From NCBI GenBank assembly GCA_964398055.1, contig CAYNLK010000043.1:1-50740 (forward strand): a stretch of DNA of 50,740 nt, in the 5' to 3' direction. The notes beneath the pieces were generated by a model. It ran no database searches, was not told the origin of the DNA, and saw only the letters and a program-made list of their open reading frames with translations. Shown in pieces: positions 32,436-41,816 of the stretch. This DNA is from CAYNLK01 sp964398055 (lineage in GTDB: Bacteria; Chloroflexota; Anaerolineae; 4572-78; J111). Position numbers and translations under genes: made by a program. Each line of letters starts with the position of its first letter. Position 1 is the stretch's first letter.

Positions 32436-33980
32436 ATGACCAGAGAAAACCGCCCCCGGGCCCGCGACGCCCGCTTAGAGGCCAGCAAAAAACGAACCAA
32501 CCCTTTCCCGCCGGGCCTGGAAGGGGGTCAATACCGCCCGCTGACCGACGACGGGGTCAGGCGCATCCACCAGGCCGCCTTGAGCGTGCTGGAGCAGACC
32601 GGGGTGGAGATTTTGGAGTCGGAGTGCCGCCGCATCCTTGAGCAGGCCGGGGCGCGGGTCGATAAGAGTCGCAATCGGGTTTTTGTGCCGCGGAGACTGG
32701 TTGAAAAAGCCCTCGAAATGGTCAACCGGGACGTGATCCTGTACAGCAAGGACGGCCAAACCGACCTGCACCTGCGCGGCAAACGCGTCCACCTGGGCAC
32801 CGGTGGCGCGGCCATCAACATCCTCGATCTGGACAGCGGCCAGGCGCGGAAAACGGTGTTGCGCGACCTGTACGACATCGGCCGGCTGGTGGAAAATCTG
32901 GAGCATATTCACTTCTACCTGCGGGCGGTGGTGGCTCAGGATATCCCCAGTGAAGAGATCGACATCAACACCTTTTACGCCTGCCTGACGGCGACAAACA
33001 AGCACGTGATGGGCGGCTGCTACTTTCCGGAGAAGGTGGCCCAGATCAAGCGCATGGGCGTTATCCTGGCCGGGGGCGAGGCCGAATTCCGGCGGCGGCC
33101 CATCTTATCGTTCAACCTGGGCTGGATGGTCAGCCCGCTGCGCTTTGCCCCGGAGACGACCGAGACTTTGACCGCGGCCATTCGCGCCGGTATCCCGGTG
33201 GCGCTGGTGTCGGCCCCGCAAGCAGGCGCCACGGCCCCGGCCTCGCTGGTCGGCACGCTGGTGCAAACTGTAGCAGAGGAGCTGGCCGGAATCACCTACG
33301 TGCAGCTTGTCCAGCCCGGCCACCCGACGCTGTTGGGCGGTATGCCGCTGGTTTCGGATTTGCGTACCGGCAATATGATCGGCGGCTGCGCCGAGCTGGC
33401 CCTGATGAATGCGGCCTCGGCCCAGATGTGCCAATTTTACGGCTTGCCGATTTACAGCTCCTCAGCCCTGACCGACAGCAAAATTCCCGACATCCAGGCC
33501 GGTTTTGAAAAGGGGCTGACCACAGCGGTGGTGGCGCTGGCCGGGGCGCAGTACAACCACCACTCGGCCGGCATGCTGGAGTCGATGCTGGCGGTGGCTT
33601 ACGAGCAGTACATCATCGACGACGACATCAACGGCCAGGTCATGCGGCTGGTCAAAGGGCTGGAGGTGACCGACGAGGCGCTCTCGGTCGATGTGATTGA
33701 CGACGTGTGCAACGGCGAGGGGCACTACCTGGGCCACCCCCAGACGTACCAGTTGATGCACACCGAATTTCACTACCCCCACAGCGTCGACCGGGCCACC
33801 CGCAGCGATTGGGAAAATGCCGGCAGCCTGGATATGCGGGAGCGGGCGCGGCGGCGGGCCAGAGAAATTTTGACCAGCTCGTTTCCTGAAATTGTGCCGG
33901 AGCCGGTCGACCGGCAGTTGCGGAACGAGTTCAACATCTTGCTGCCGTGTGAGGTGATGCGGCCGGGTGCTTATCCGTAA
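32436..33980 (+). CDS. MttB-family methyltransferase without pyrrolysine codon
   Basis: 514-residue member of the trimethylamine methyltransferase superfamily, enzymes that pass a methyl group from a quaternary or tertiary amine to a corrinoid protein. Opening GLEGGQYRPLTDDGVRRIHQAALSVLE, then VFVPRRLVEKAL, GTGGAAINILDLD and HHSAGMLESMLAVAYEQYIIDDD fit the family. The reading frame has no internal TAG, unlike methanogen MttB, so a glycine-betaine-type (MtgB-like) substrate is more likely than trimethylamine. No corrinoid protein or RamA-like activator is in the window. A start with weak GGAGA 6 bases upstream is used. Confidence 0.8.
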   Translation: MTRENRPRARDARLEASKKRTNPFPPGLEGGQYRPLTDDGVRRIHQAALSVLEQTGVEILESECRRILEQAGARVDKSRNRVFVPRRLVEKALEMVNRDVILYSKDGQTDLHLRGKRVHLGTGGAAINILDLDSGQARKTVLRDLYDIGRLVENLEHIHFYLRAVVAQDIPSEEIDINTFYACLTATNKHVMGGCYFPEKVAQIKRMGVILAGGEAEFRRRPILSFNLGWMVSPLRFAPETTETLTAAIRAGIPVALVSAPQAGATAPASLVGTLVQTVAEELAGITYVQLVQPGHPTLLGGMPLVSDLRTGNMIGGCAELALMNAASAQMCQFYGLPIYSSSALTDSKIPDIQAGFEKGLTTAVVALAGAQYNHHSAGMLESMLAVAYEQYIIDDDINGQVMRLVKGLEVTDEALSVDVIDDVCNGEGHYLGHPQTYQLMHTEFHYPHSVDRATRSDWENAGSLDMRERARRRAREILTSSFPEIVPEPVDRQLRNEFNILLPCEVMRPGAYP

Positions 33981-34070
33981 ACAATCGCTGCTCTATCGAC
34001 GGCAAACCGCCTGTCTGGCTATTTCGAGTGGCCGACAGCCATTTGCCTCGTTCAGAAGGGGGAGAAATCA

Positions 34071-34601
34071 ATGTATTTGACCGATTGTAAATGGCCGGTA
34101 GCGGTCATTATCGTTTTACTTCTTTTTGGTTGCGCCTCACAGGGGCCAAGTCAAACCCCGCCCCCGCCATCATCCAATAATGAGGTTATTTCCGTTCAAG
34201 ATTTGGATATTACCACCGGCCAGACCATCTATGTGCCCGCTTACTCAGAAATCTACTACGCCGGCGGCGGCCGAACGCTCGATCTGGCCGTGACGCTGAC
34301 GATCCACAACACCGATTTTAGCCACCCCATTATCATAACCTCGGTGCGCTACTACGATACGCACGGCCAACCGGTGAAGGAATACCTGGCCCAACCCCAA
34401 CGCCTGGGGCCACTGGCTTCGACCGATTTTTTTGTGGAGGCCAGCGAACAAAGCGGTGGTTTGGGGACGAATTTCATTGTGGAGTGGGTGGCCGAAGAAG
34501 CAGTTTATGAACCGATTGTGGAGGCAATTATGCTGAACACGTCGGCCGCTCAGGGCATCTCGTTTACCAGTCCGGGCCGGGTGATCAAACAACTCGATTA
34601 A
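34071..34601 (+). CDS. DUF3124-like lipoprotein
   Basis: 176 residues. Signal and lipobox VIIVLLLFGC put Cys near residue 22 at the mature N-terminus; a Pro/Ser linker follows. The body (VYVPAYSEIYYAGGGRTLDLAVTLTIHNTD, then VRYYDTHGQPVKEYL) resembles DUF3124, an exported beta-sandwich of unknown role. GGGGGAG lies before the ATG. It precedes the Kef antiporter gene by 17 bases and is likely on the same transcript. Confidence 0.7.
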   Translation: MYLTDCKWPVAVIIVLLLFGCASQGPSQTPPPPSSNNEVISVQDLDITTGQTIYVPAYSEIYYAGGGRTLDLAVTLTIHNTDFSHPIIITSVRYYDTHGQPVKEYLAQPQRLGPLASTDFFVEASEQSGGLGTNFIVEWVAEEAVYEPIVEAIMLNTSAAQGISFTSPGRVIKQLD

Positions 34602-34618
34602 CGAGAATTTGGACAGCG

Positions 34619-36589
34619 ATGGGCATAGCAGCAGATATTGCCATCATTGTGGTGGCCGGCTTAATTGCGGGGTTGATTGCTCAACAATTAAGGCAGCCGT
34701 TGATTCTAGGCTATATTCTGGCCGGGGTGATAATTGGTCCTTTCACCGGCGGGATCACTATTGCGAATATCCACGACATCGAACTGCTGGCTGAAATCGG
34801 CGTGGCCCTATTACTATTTGCCCTGGGCTTAGAATTTTCGTTAAAAGAGTTGAAACCTGTCCGCCGTATTGCCTTGATCGGCACCCCCATCCAAATCCTG
34901 CTAACGATGGCGTTGGGTTTTGGGATCGGCCAAATGTTGGGCTGGAATTGGGCCGTTTCCGTCTGGTTCGGCGGTATGATCGCCTTATCCAGCACCATGG
35001 TCACGCTCAAAACCTTGATGAGCCAGGGCCGCCTGGGCACCCTCTCCAGCCGAGTGATGATTGGCATGCTGATTGTGCAGGATTTGGCGGTAGTGCCGCT
35101 GATGATTATTTTGCCTCAACTCAACGAGCCTGGGGCAGGGTTGCCGGTGCTGGGTCTGGCAGCCCTGAAGGCAGCGCTATTTTTGTTTTTGATGGTTTTT
35201 GTGGGCATCCGGCTGCTGCCTCGTTTGATGGCCCATATTGCCGCCTGGAACTCACGGGAGTTATTTCTGCTGGCCATCACCGCCATCGGTTTGGGAGTTG
35301 GCTATGCCACGTACCTGTTTGGTCTCTCCTTTGCCTTTGGCGCTTTTGTGGCCGGGATGGTGTTGAGCGAGTCTGATTATGGCCACCAGGCCCTGAGCGA
35401 TATTATTCCGGTGCGAGACCTGTTTGGACTGCTCTTCTTTGTCTCGGTTGGGATGCTCCTGGATCCGCTGTTTCTCATGGCCAATTGGGTCACAATCTTG
35501 CTGGTGGTGCTGGTGGTGGCGGCAGGTAAAGGGCTAATTTTTAGTACGTTGAGCCGGCTGTTTGGCTATGGCAACGTCATCCCGCTGGCGGTCGGGTTGG
35601 GCCTGTTTCAGGTGGGTGAATTTTCGTTTGTGCTGGCCCGCGTGGGGTTGGCGACCAACTCCATCAACAATGAGCAATACGCCTTGATGCTGACCACGGC
35701 CATAACGACCATGATCTTGACCCCGTTTGTCTCAGGATTAACGGCCCCATTGTATGCCCTGCGCAAACGTTGGTTTAAACAGGAACCCATGCAAACGATC
35801 AACCTGCCCAACAGCGGTTTGCACCAGCACGTTGTCATTGCGGGCGGCGGTCGGGTGGGGCAGTATGTGGCCCAGGTATTGCAGCGTTTGGGATTGGCTT
35901 TTGTGATTATCGAATTGGATTATCGCCGGGTGGAACAGGTCAAAGAAGCCGGCTTGCCGGTAATCTACGGGGATGCCGCTCAAGAAATTGTTTTAGAAGC
36001 AGCCAAAGTTGAGCAGGCCTGCCTGGTGCTGGTGACCACACCGGCGATCACCGTCACGCAAGCCATTGTCGACCAGGTGCGCCGTTTGAATCCAACGGTG
36101 CATATTGTGGCCAGAGCGGAAGGGGTAGAGCAAATGCAGGCGCTCCACCAGCAAGGCGTGTATGAAGTGGTACAGCCGGAATTTGAAGCCGGCCTGGAGA
36201 TCACCCGCCAGACTTTATTACACTTGAATCTCGCCGCGTCCGAAATTCAAAGATTCACCGATGCGATTCGCCACGAACTGTACGCCCCGCTTTATCAAAG
36301 TCACAATGAATACCATACCGTAGCTCAACTGCAAAGCGCGGCTCGTCTACTGGAGGTCAATTGGGTAACACTGCCGGCGGATAGCTCGCTCATTGGGCAA
36401 ACCATCCGCCAGGCAAAAGTTCGCAGCCGGACCGGCGCCTCGGTGGTGGGCGTAATCCGGGACGGGCGATTATTTCCTAATCCCCACGCCGACTATGAGT
36501 TCAGCGCCGGCGATTCAGTCGCCGTGATGGGTAACTCTGAACAGCGGGCCGCGTTTGAAACATTGGCTGCGCCTGTTCAATCTAATTGA
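34619..36589 (+). CDS. Kef-type cation/proton antiporter (CPA2) with RCK domains
   Basis: 656 residues. About twelve membrane helices (1-380) start with GLIAGLIAQQLRQPLILGYILAG and contain the CPA2 discontinuous-helix region. A TrkA-N/RCK_N domain begins at QHVVIAGGGRVGQYVAQVLQRLG (~400) and binds NAD or nucleotides; an RCK_C domain covers ~565-650 (GQTIRQAKVRSRTGASVVGVIRDG). It probably exports K+ or Na+ against H+ under osmotic or electrophilic stress. A palindromic element follows the stop. Confidence 0.9.
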   Translation: MGIAADIAIIVVAGLIAGLIAQQLRQPLILGYILAGVIIGPFTGGITIANIHDIELLAEIGVALLLFALGLEFSLKELKPVRRIALIGTPIQILLTMALGFGIGQMLGWNWAVSVWFGGMIALSSTMVTLKTLMSQGRLGTLSSRVMIGMLIVQDLAVVPLMIILPQLNEPGAGLPVLGLAALKAALFLFLMVFVGIRLLPRLMAHIAAWNSRELFLLAITAIGLGVGYATYLFGLSFAFGAFVAGMVLSESDYGHQALSDIIPVRDLFGLLFFVSVGMLLDPLFLMANWVTILLVVLVVAAGKGLIFSTLSRLFGYGNVIPLAVGLGLFQVGEFSFVLARVGLATNSINNEQYALMLTTAITTMILTPFVSGLTAPLYALRKRWFKQEPMQTINLPNSGLHQHVVIAGGGRVGQYVAQVLQRLGLAFVIIELDYRRVEQVKEAGLPVIYGDAAQEIVLEAAKVEQACLVLVTTPAITVTQAIVDQVRRLNPTVHIVARAEGVEQMQALHQQGVYEVVQPEFEAGLEITRQTLLHLNLAASEIQRFTDAIRHELYAPLYQSHNEYHTVAQLQSAARLLEVNWVTLPADSSLIGQTIRQAKVRSRTGASVVGVIRDGRLFPNPHADYEFSAGDSVAVMGNSEQRAAFETLAAPVQSN

Positions 36590-36596
36590 CCTTTTT

Positions 36597-36629
36597 AGGT
36601 GACCGGCACTTTGGAAGTGCCGGTCACCT
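36597..36629. repeat. Palindromic element, GGTGACCGGCACTT family, copy 2
   Basis: Perfect 15-bp arms (36597-36611 and 36615-36629) with loop TGG. The arms are identical to copy 1 at 1311-1343, 35 kb away; only the loop differs. It follows the Kef gene and could end its transcript. Confidence 0.88.
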
Positions 36630-36767
36630 TATCTGCCCAAAATTCTGGCCGCGCCCTTTGGGCCGGGCTATTTGCCATCGCTGGCGGCTCGATATATCAT
36701 CCTGTTTCAAATTCGCTGATCTGAACCAAATCTGACCCAAACATCGTAACTAAAAAGGAACAGAAAT

Positions 36768-38663
36768 ATGGTTGGTGGCACCCACGGAAAAATATTGCAC
36801 GTCAACTTAACCACCGGACAAACTTGGATCGAACAACCCGACCCTGATTTTTACCGCCTGCTGGTGGGTGGCCGGGCAGTGGTTGCCTACCTTTTGCTGC
36901 GGGATTTGCCGCCCCAAACCGACCCGCTCAGCCCCGACAACCTGCTCATCTTTGCGCCGGGCATTATGCAGGGCACCAACCTGCCCGGGGCCGGTCGCCA
37001 CGGCGTGGGCGGCAAGTCGCCCCTCACCGGGGCCATTGGCAGCGCTGAGGCCGGCGGCTGGTGGGGCCATGAGTTCAAGCGGGCCGGCTTTGACGCGCTG
37101 GTCATTCGTGGCCGGGCCAGCGCGCCGGTTTACCTGTGGATCAAAAACGGCCAGGTCGAAATTCGACCGGCCAACCATTTGTGGGGTCAATTGACTGCCC
37201 CCACCCAGGCGGCCATCCGGGCCGAGCTGGGCGACGACAAAGTCCGGGTGGCCCAAATTGGCCCGGCCGGTGAAAACCAGGTGCTCTACGCGGCCATTAT
37301 GCACGATGTCAACCGGGCAGCCGGGCGGAACGGCCTGGGCGCGCTGATGGGTTCCAAAAATCTCAAAGCCGTGGCCGTGCGGGGTAGCCTGCAGGTCCCG
37401 ATTGCCGTGCGCCCGCCGGTAACCGGAGTAGCCAAATGGCTGGGGGCCAACTATAAAGAACTGGTCGCCTGGGCCGCGGCCGGAATCGGCCGCGGCACCC
37501 AGGACTCGCTGATGGGCTGGGCCTACCTGGGCGGCTTGCCGACCCAGAACTTTGGGCAGCCGGTTTTTGAGCATCCCGAACTCCTGAGCGGTGAACGCAA
37601 TTACGAGATGTTCCTTAAGGAACGGGATACCTGCCACGCCTGCCCCATCACCTGCAAGCAGGTCTTTGAGTATGATCACGATGACCCCTCCCGTAAACTG
37701 GACCCGGCTTACGGTGGGCCGGAGTATGAGGCGATGGCCGCCCTGGGGCCAAACTGCGGGGTTGAAGACAACGTGGCCGTGGCCAAAGCCAACGAGCTGG
37801 CCAACGCCTATGGCCTCGACGCCATTTCGACCGGCGCGGCCATCGGTTTTGTGATGGAATGTTTTGAGAACGGCCTGTTAACCACCGCCGACACTGGCGG
37901 GCTGGCCTACCGTTGGGGTGAGGCCGACCTGCTGGTCAAGTCGGTGGAAATGATTGCCAAACGACAGGGCTTTGGCGACGTGCTGGCCGAAGGGGTTGCC
38001 CGGATGAGCCGGCGCTTTGGGCCGGCTACCGAACCCTTTAATCTGACCATCAAGGGCCAGGAACTGCCGATGCACGAACCCCGGCTGAAGCACGCCATGG
38101 GGCTGGGTTATGCGGTCGCGCCGGTGGGGGCCGACCACATGATGAATGTGCACGATACCGCCTTTGCCAGCGAAGGGCACGATCTGAATCGAGTCAACGC
38201 CGCCCTGGCCCGCAAAGTGGAGCCGTTGTCGCCCAAAATTCTGAATGAGGACAAGCTGCAAATCTTTTACCACGAACTCAACTGGATGCACTTTCAGGAC
38301 TGCGCCGTCAACTGCCACTTCTATCCCTATACTTACGAGCACATGGCCCAGGCTCTCAGCGGCGTAACCGGCCTGGAGTATGGCATCCACGACATTCTCA
38401 ACGTGGGAGCGCGGGCGCAAACGCTGGCGCGGCTGTTCAACCTGCGCGAAGGCTTCAGCGCCGACGACGACAGGCTGCCCAGACGGGTCATGAAAGCCTT
38501 TAAGAGCGGCCCGCTGGCCGGGGTTGAAATTACGGAAGAAGCCTTCAACTGGGCCAAACGGCGCTACTACGAATTGATGAAATGGCACCCGGAAACGGGC
38601 GTCCCCAGTGAAGACTGTCTGGCCGAGCTGGAATTGATCGATCTGTTAGAACCGGCTCGATAA
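36768..38663 (+). CDS. Aldehyde:ferredoxin oxidoreductase family (tungsten/molybdopterin)
   Basis: 631-residue AOR-family enzyme that oxidises aldehydes to acids with ferredoxin, or runs in reverse. N-terminal GGTHGKILHVNLTTGQ, pterin-binding GAGRHGVGGKSPLTGAIGSAEAGG, and the first three [4Fe-4S] cysteines in DTCHACPITCKQ (near residue 290). DAISTGAAIGFVMEC and GYAVAPVGADHMMNVHD fit domains 2-3; a Cys near the C-terminus (PSEDCLAEL) fits the fourth ligand. It would need a low-potential anaerobic metabolism and could take aldehydes from the alcohol dehydrogenases or threonine aldolase. Confidence 0.9.
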   Translation: MVGGTHGKILHVNLTTGQTWIEQPDPDFYRLLVGGRAVVAYLLLRDLPPQTDPLSPDNLLIFAPGIMQGTNLPGAGRHGVGGKSPLTGAIGSAEAGGWWGHEFKRAGFDALVIRGRASAPVYLWIKNGQVEIRPANHLWGQLTAPTQAAIRAELGDDKVRVAQIGPAGENQVLYAAIMHDVNRAAGRNGLGALMGSKNLKAVAVRGSLQVPIAVRPPVTGVAKWLGANYKELVAWAAAGIGRGTQDSLMGWAYLGGLPTQNFGQPVFEHPELLSGERNYEMFLKERDTCHACPITCKQVFEYDHDDPSRKLDPAYGGPEYEAMAALGPNCGVEDNVAVAKANELANAYGLDAISTGAAIGFVMECFENGLLTTADTGGLAYRWGEADLLVKSVEMIAKRQGFGDVLAEGVARMSRRFGPATEPFNLTIKGQELPMHEPRLKHAMGLGYAVAPVGADHMMNVHDTAFASEGHDLNRVNAALARKVEPLSPKILNEDKLQIFYHELNWMHFQDCAVNCHFYPYTYEHMAQALSGVTGLEYGIHDILNVGARAQTLARLFNLREGFSADDDRLPRRVMKAFKSGPLAGVEITEEAFNWAKRRYYELMKWHPETGVPSEDCLAELELIDLLEPAR

Positions 38664-38705
38664 TTTGGCGAATTTTGAATCATAATTTAAGCTAAAGCAG
38701 GTTAC

Positions 38706-38738
38706 CGAGGCGCGCCGGATGATGAACGGTGCGCCTCG
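38706..38738. terminator. Hairpin after the AOR gene
   Basis: CGAGGCGC (38706-38713) pairs with GCGCCTCG (38731-38738), extended by CC/GG and a wobble pair. No T-run follows. It overlaps a possible GTG start of the next ORF, a reason to prefer ATG 38765. Confidence 0.5.
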
Positions 38739-38764
38739 ATGATTGCCTGAGCAAAGGCGTAGGG

Positions 38765-40306
38765 ATGCCTTTGCTACTATCTCAAACGAGACTCTTGGTC
38801 TGGTTAGCCTTTATTGTGAACGATTTTTGGCAAAACAAAATCATACCCCTGTTACAACTCCTCCTTCAAAAGCTCCACACCTGGGAACAGGCCGGCTATC
38901 TTTCGCCACGGGTGTGGGGCGGACTATTGGTGGCAGGCACGGTGGGGGTCATTCTCATTGTTCAGAGTAACCTCGTGCCTCACCCTCAACCAGGACCGGC
39001 TCCGGAGTCACGCTCGAACCGTCCGCCGGCCACACCCCAACCGGAACTAACATCTAACGTGGGCGATTTTCAACCGCTGGCCGACGTCACTCCCTCGCCA
39101 ACCATTGCCATTATGCCGTTCGAAGTCGCGGCCGAGGCGATAGCCACGCCCACGCCCCTTTTCATCCTGCACCCGGTTGAAGCCGATGAGACCCTCATTT
39201 CCATTGCGGCTCAGTATGGCGTCACCACCGAAGCCATCCTGGCCGCCAATGATATCAGAGACCCCACCAACCTGCCGGTCGGCCAGCCGCTGCTCATTCC
39301 GCCGCAAGAGGGTTTGCGGATGCCGGTGGTGCTCCACCAGGTGGTCTCGACAGATAGTCTACTCGACATCGCCTCGAAGTACGGCTCCAGCGTCAAGGAT
39401 ATTGTGGCAGCCAACCCCGGTCTAAAGGCCAGGTCGCTGCCGGTCGGCCAAACTATCGCCGTGCCGATCATCTTCAACCAGCCCAAACCTGTCCCTCGGT
39501 CTGAGAACGATAGGGAAGTGGCAACTTATGTGGTCCAGGCTGGCGATATTCCCCTCTCCATCGCCGCCCAATTTGATGTGCCCGTCGAGATTCTGCTGGC
39601 CGCTAACGACATCTCCGATCCAACCCGCTTGCAAATCGGCCAGACGTTGACCATTCCCCCGCTGGAAGGGTTGACCCTGGGCTTTCCGGTCATTCTGTAC
39701 GAGCTGGCGGAAGGTGATACCCTGCTGGGGTTAGCCAGTCGATACGGCTCCAGCGTTAAAGACATGTTGGCAATCAACCCTGACCTGCTACCGTCAACGC
39801 TGGCAGCCGGCCAGACCATTGCCATTCCGGTTATCTTTCAGCTACCCAAGCCGACGCCCCAGCCCAACGTAGCCCCGCCGGCGCCAATTGTGGCGTCTGC
39901 CCCCCTGGTGGAGTTGGAACAGCAGATGATCAGGTTGGTGAATGAGGCCCGCCAGGCCCAGGGTTTAGCCCCATATAAAGTAGACGCCGAGATTATCGAG
40001 ATGGCCGAAACTTATGCCCACGATATGGTGGTGCGTGACTTCTTCAGCCACGTTACCCCGGAAGGTACTACCCTGCGGGAGCGTTTCCTGGAGGAAGGCA
40101 TCGCTGATTTTGAGCGGGTGGGCGAAAATATCCAGCGCAACACTCGCCCGCGAGCCGAAACGGTCCAGGCTGCCTTGAACTGGTTCATGGGCAGCCCGCC
40201 CCACCGTCACAATATTTTACACCAGGAGCATAACCGCATCGGCGTGGGCATTGTGGAAGGGCCGCCGGGCTGGTATACCATTGTGCTGAACTTTGCTGAA
40301 AGATAA
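38765..40306 (+). CDS. Membrane-anchored protein with four LysM domains and a CAP/SCP domain
   Basis: 513 residues. One membrane segment (VWGGLLVAGTVGVILIVQ, near 50-67) is followed by a Pro-rich stretch. Four LysM repeats follow, two types alternating: LHPVEADETLISIAAQYGVT and AGDIPLSIAAQFDV with AANDI endings, against SLLDIASKYGSS and TLLGLASRYGSS with A-x-N-P endings; each ends in IGQ/VGQ-x-L/I-x-I-P. The C-terminal ~125 residues form a CAP domain (NEARQAQGL, FSHVTPEG, GENIQR, HRHNILH, HNRIGVG) as in YkwD/SafA relatives. A cell-surface, glycan-binding role is likely. ATG 38765 used; GTG 38729 lies in a hairpin. Confidence 0.85.
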   Translation: MPLLLSQTRLLVWLAFIVNDFWQNKIIPLLQLLLQKLHTWEQAGYLSPRVWGGLLVAGTVGVILIVQSNLVPHPQPGPAPESRSNRPPATPQPELTSNVGDFQPLADVTPSPTIAIMPFEVAAEAIATPTPLFILHPVEADETLISIAAQYGVTTEAILAANDIRDPTNLPVGQPLLIPPQEGLRMPVVLHQVVSTDSLLDIASKYGSSVKDIVAANPGLKARSLPVGQTIAVPIIFNQPKPVPRSENDREVATYVVQAGDIPLSIAAQFDVPVEILLAANDISDPTRLQIGQTLTIPPLEGLTLGFPVILYELAEGDTLLGLASRYGSSVKDMLAINPDLLPSTLAAGQTIAIPVIFQLPKPTPQPNVAPPAPIVASAPLVELEQQMIRLVNEARQAQGLAPYKVDAEIIEMAETYAHDMVVRDFFSHVTPEGTTLRERFLEEGIADFERVGENIQRNTRPRAETVQAALNWFMGSPPHRHNILHQEHNRIGVGIVEGPPGWYTIVLNFAER

Positions 40307-40315
40307 TCCAATAAA

Positions 40316-41440
40316 ATGAAAATCGACCGGATCGAGATTCACCACTACCGCCTGCCGCTCGACCCACCTTTTAAAGCTTCGTGGGATCCACAGCCGCGCC
40401 TCAGCTTGACCAGCACCATTGTCCGGGTGCAGGCCGGGGATTACGAGGGCGTTGGCTCCGGCGATGCCATGCTCGGCTTTGCCGGGCACGAGTCGCTGTT
40501 TATCGGCCAGGACCCCTTCAACATCGAGCGCCACGTGCGGTTGCTGGATAACCTGCAATTTCATTATGGCCGGATGTGGCCACTGGAGGTGGCCCTGTGG
40601 GATTTGCTGGGCCAGATCAGCGACCAGCCGCTCTGGAAACTGCTGGGCGGGCGGAGTCATCGAGTTCGCGCCTACGCCTCCACCGGGGCGCGCCTGCCGG
40701 CGGACGAGCGGGCCGAGTCGGCCCGGCGACTGGCCGAACAGGGTTTTGCCGCGCTCAAGTTGCGCTTCCACGCCGCCGATCCGTGGGAGGATATCGCCAC
40801 GGTTCAGGCGGTGCGGGCAGCCGTGGGGCCGGAGGTGGCAATCCTGGTCGACGCCAACCAGGGCTGGCAGATGCCCTGGGACAGTTCGGCGCCGTGGGAT
40901 TTCAAGACGGCCCTGGGGGTGGGCCAGGCCCTGGACGAGTTGGACGTCTACTGGTTGGAGGAGCCGCTGCCGCGACACGACTATCGCGGCCTGGCCCAAC
41001 TCCGGCAGCGCGTCCGCGCCCGCATTGCCGGCGGCGAGGGCAACCGCGAGTGGGCGGAGTTGCGGGAATACCTCCGGCACGGCTCGCTGGATGTCTACCA
41101 GCCGGACGTGGTCTGGAGTACCGGCATCTGGCGGGCCAGGCAGTTGGCCGGCGAGGTGCAGGACGCCGGGGCCATTTACTCCCCCCACACCTGGGGCGAC
41201 GGTCTGGTGCTGTTGGCCAATCTGCACGTGGTCGCGGCCGTGTCGACGGCCCCGTTTGTGGAGTTTCCGTACGATCCACCCTACTGGACGCCGGAACGAC
41301 GGGACTTTATTCTGCCTGAACCCATCTTGCCGGACGGGAGCGGTTATCTTACCCTCTCCGACGCACCCGGCCTGGGGGTCAAAATCGACTGGCCGGCGCT
41401 GGAGCCGCTCCGGATCCAGAGCGGTACGATGGAAAATTGA
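40316..41440 (+). CDS. Enolase-superfamily enzyme (mandelate racemase/muconate lactonising type)
   Basis: 374 residues. The family abstracts a proton next to a carboxylate, with Mg2+ held by three acids: Asp in ILVDANQGW, Glu in YWLEEPLPRHD and Glu in IAGGEGNRE. The usual K-x-K at the end of the second strand reads LKLRFH (K-x-R), and a His in YSPHTWGDG completes the opposite side, as in mandelate-racemase-like acid sugar dehydratases. Product and substrate are unknown. It begins 9 bases after the LysM-CAP stop. Confidence 0.85.
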   Translation: MKIDRIEIHHYRLPLDPPFKASWDPQPRLSLTSTIVRVQAGDYEGVGSGDAMLGFAGHESLFIGQDPFNIERHVRLLDNLQFHYGRMWPLEVALWDLLGQISDQPLWKLLGGRSHRVRAYASTGARLPADERAESARRLAEQGFAALKLRFHAADPWEDIATVQAVRAAVGPEVAILVDANQGWQMPWDSSAPWDFKTALGVGQALDELDVYWLEEPLPRHDYRGLAQLRQRVRARIAGGEGNREWAELREYLRHGSLDVYQPDVVWSTGIWRARQLAGEVQDAGAIYSPHTWGDGLVLLANLHVVAAVSTAPFVEFPYDPPYWTPERRDFILPEPILPDGSGYLTLSDAPGLGVKIDWPALEPLRIQSGTMEN

Positions 41441-41510
41441 TCCCCCCTGGACCCCGCTTACGCACCGAATCGGGGAAAGGGTGGGAGTATATCCGAGGAG
41501 GACACCGATC

Positions 41511-41816
41511 TTGGCTATCACCTATCAAATTGTTTACTGGCGAGACATTCCGGCTCAAATCAAAATCAAAGAAGGCCGCCAACGCAAGGGGCGGGCGCTG
41601 TCGGACCGCTTTGGCCAGGCCATCGACCAGGCGGCCATGTTAGCCGGGCTGACCGGCAGCGACGCCTACCTGGCTGAATGGCGCACCCCAGGCTGGCAAG
41701 AATCGGACGAAGAGGCCGAAGCCCTGGCCGAGCGGTTAGCCGCCGAACTGGAAGCAGCCTACACCTCTGAACGGCTCAGGGCGCTGGTAAAAAATGGGGG
41801 CTTTGAGGAAGAGTGA
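41511..41816 (+). CDS. Small protein resembling the virulence-factor family PF13769
   Basis: 101 residues from a TTG start; GAGGAGGA lies 9 bases upstream and no ATG fits. YQIVYWRDIPAQIKIKEG, then DRFGQAIDQAAM and AYLAEWRTPGW, fits a conserved ~90-residue family labelled virulence factor. From memory such genes often sit near corrinoid and folate methyltransferase genes, which would tie it to the MttB gene upstream. The name says nothing about function here. The stop codon lies inside the first heptamer of array D. Confidence 0.6.
   Translation: MAITYQIVYWRDIPAQIKIKEGRQRKGRALSDRFGQAIDQAAMLAGLTGSDAYLAEWRTPGWQESDEEAEALAERLAAELEAAYTSERLRALVKNGGFEEE

Noticed and set aside
32436..33980. Pyrrolysine-containing trimethylamine methyltransferase
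   Set aside because: The frame has no in-frame TAG, so it belongs to the non-pyrrolysine branch of the MttB family.
40576..41319. Long alternative plus frames over the enolase-superfamily gene
   Set aside because: Arg/Gly/Pro-rich low-complexity translations typical of a wrong frame in GC-rich DNA. Only the last part of one of these frames (from TTG 41511) is a real gene.
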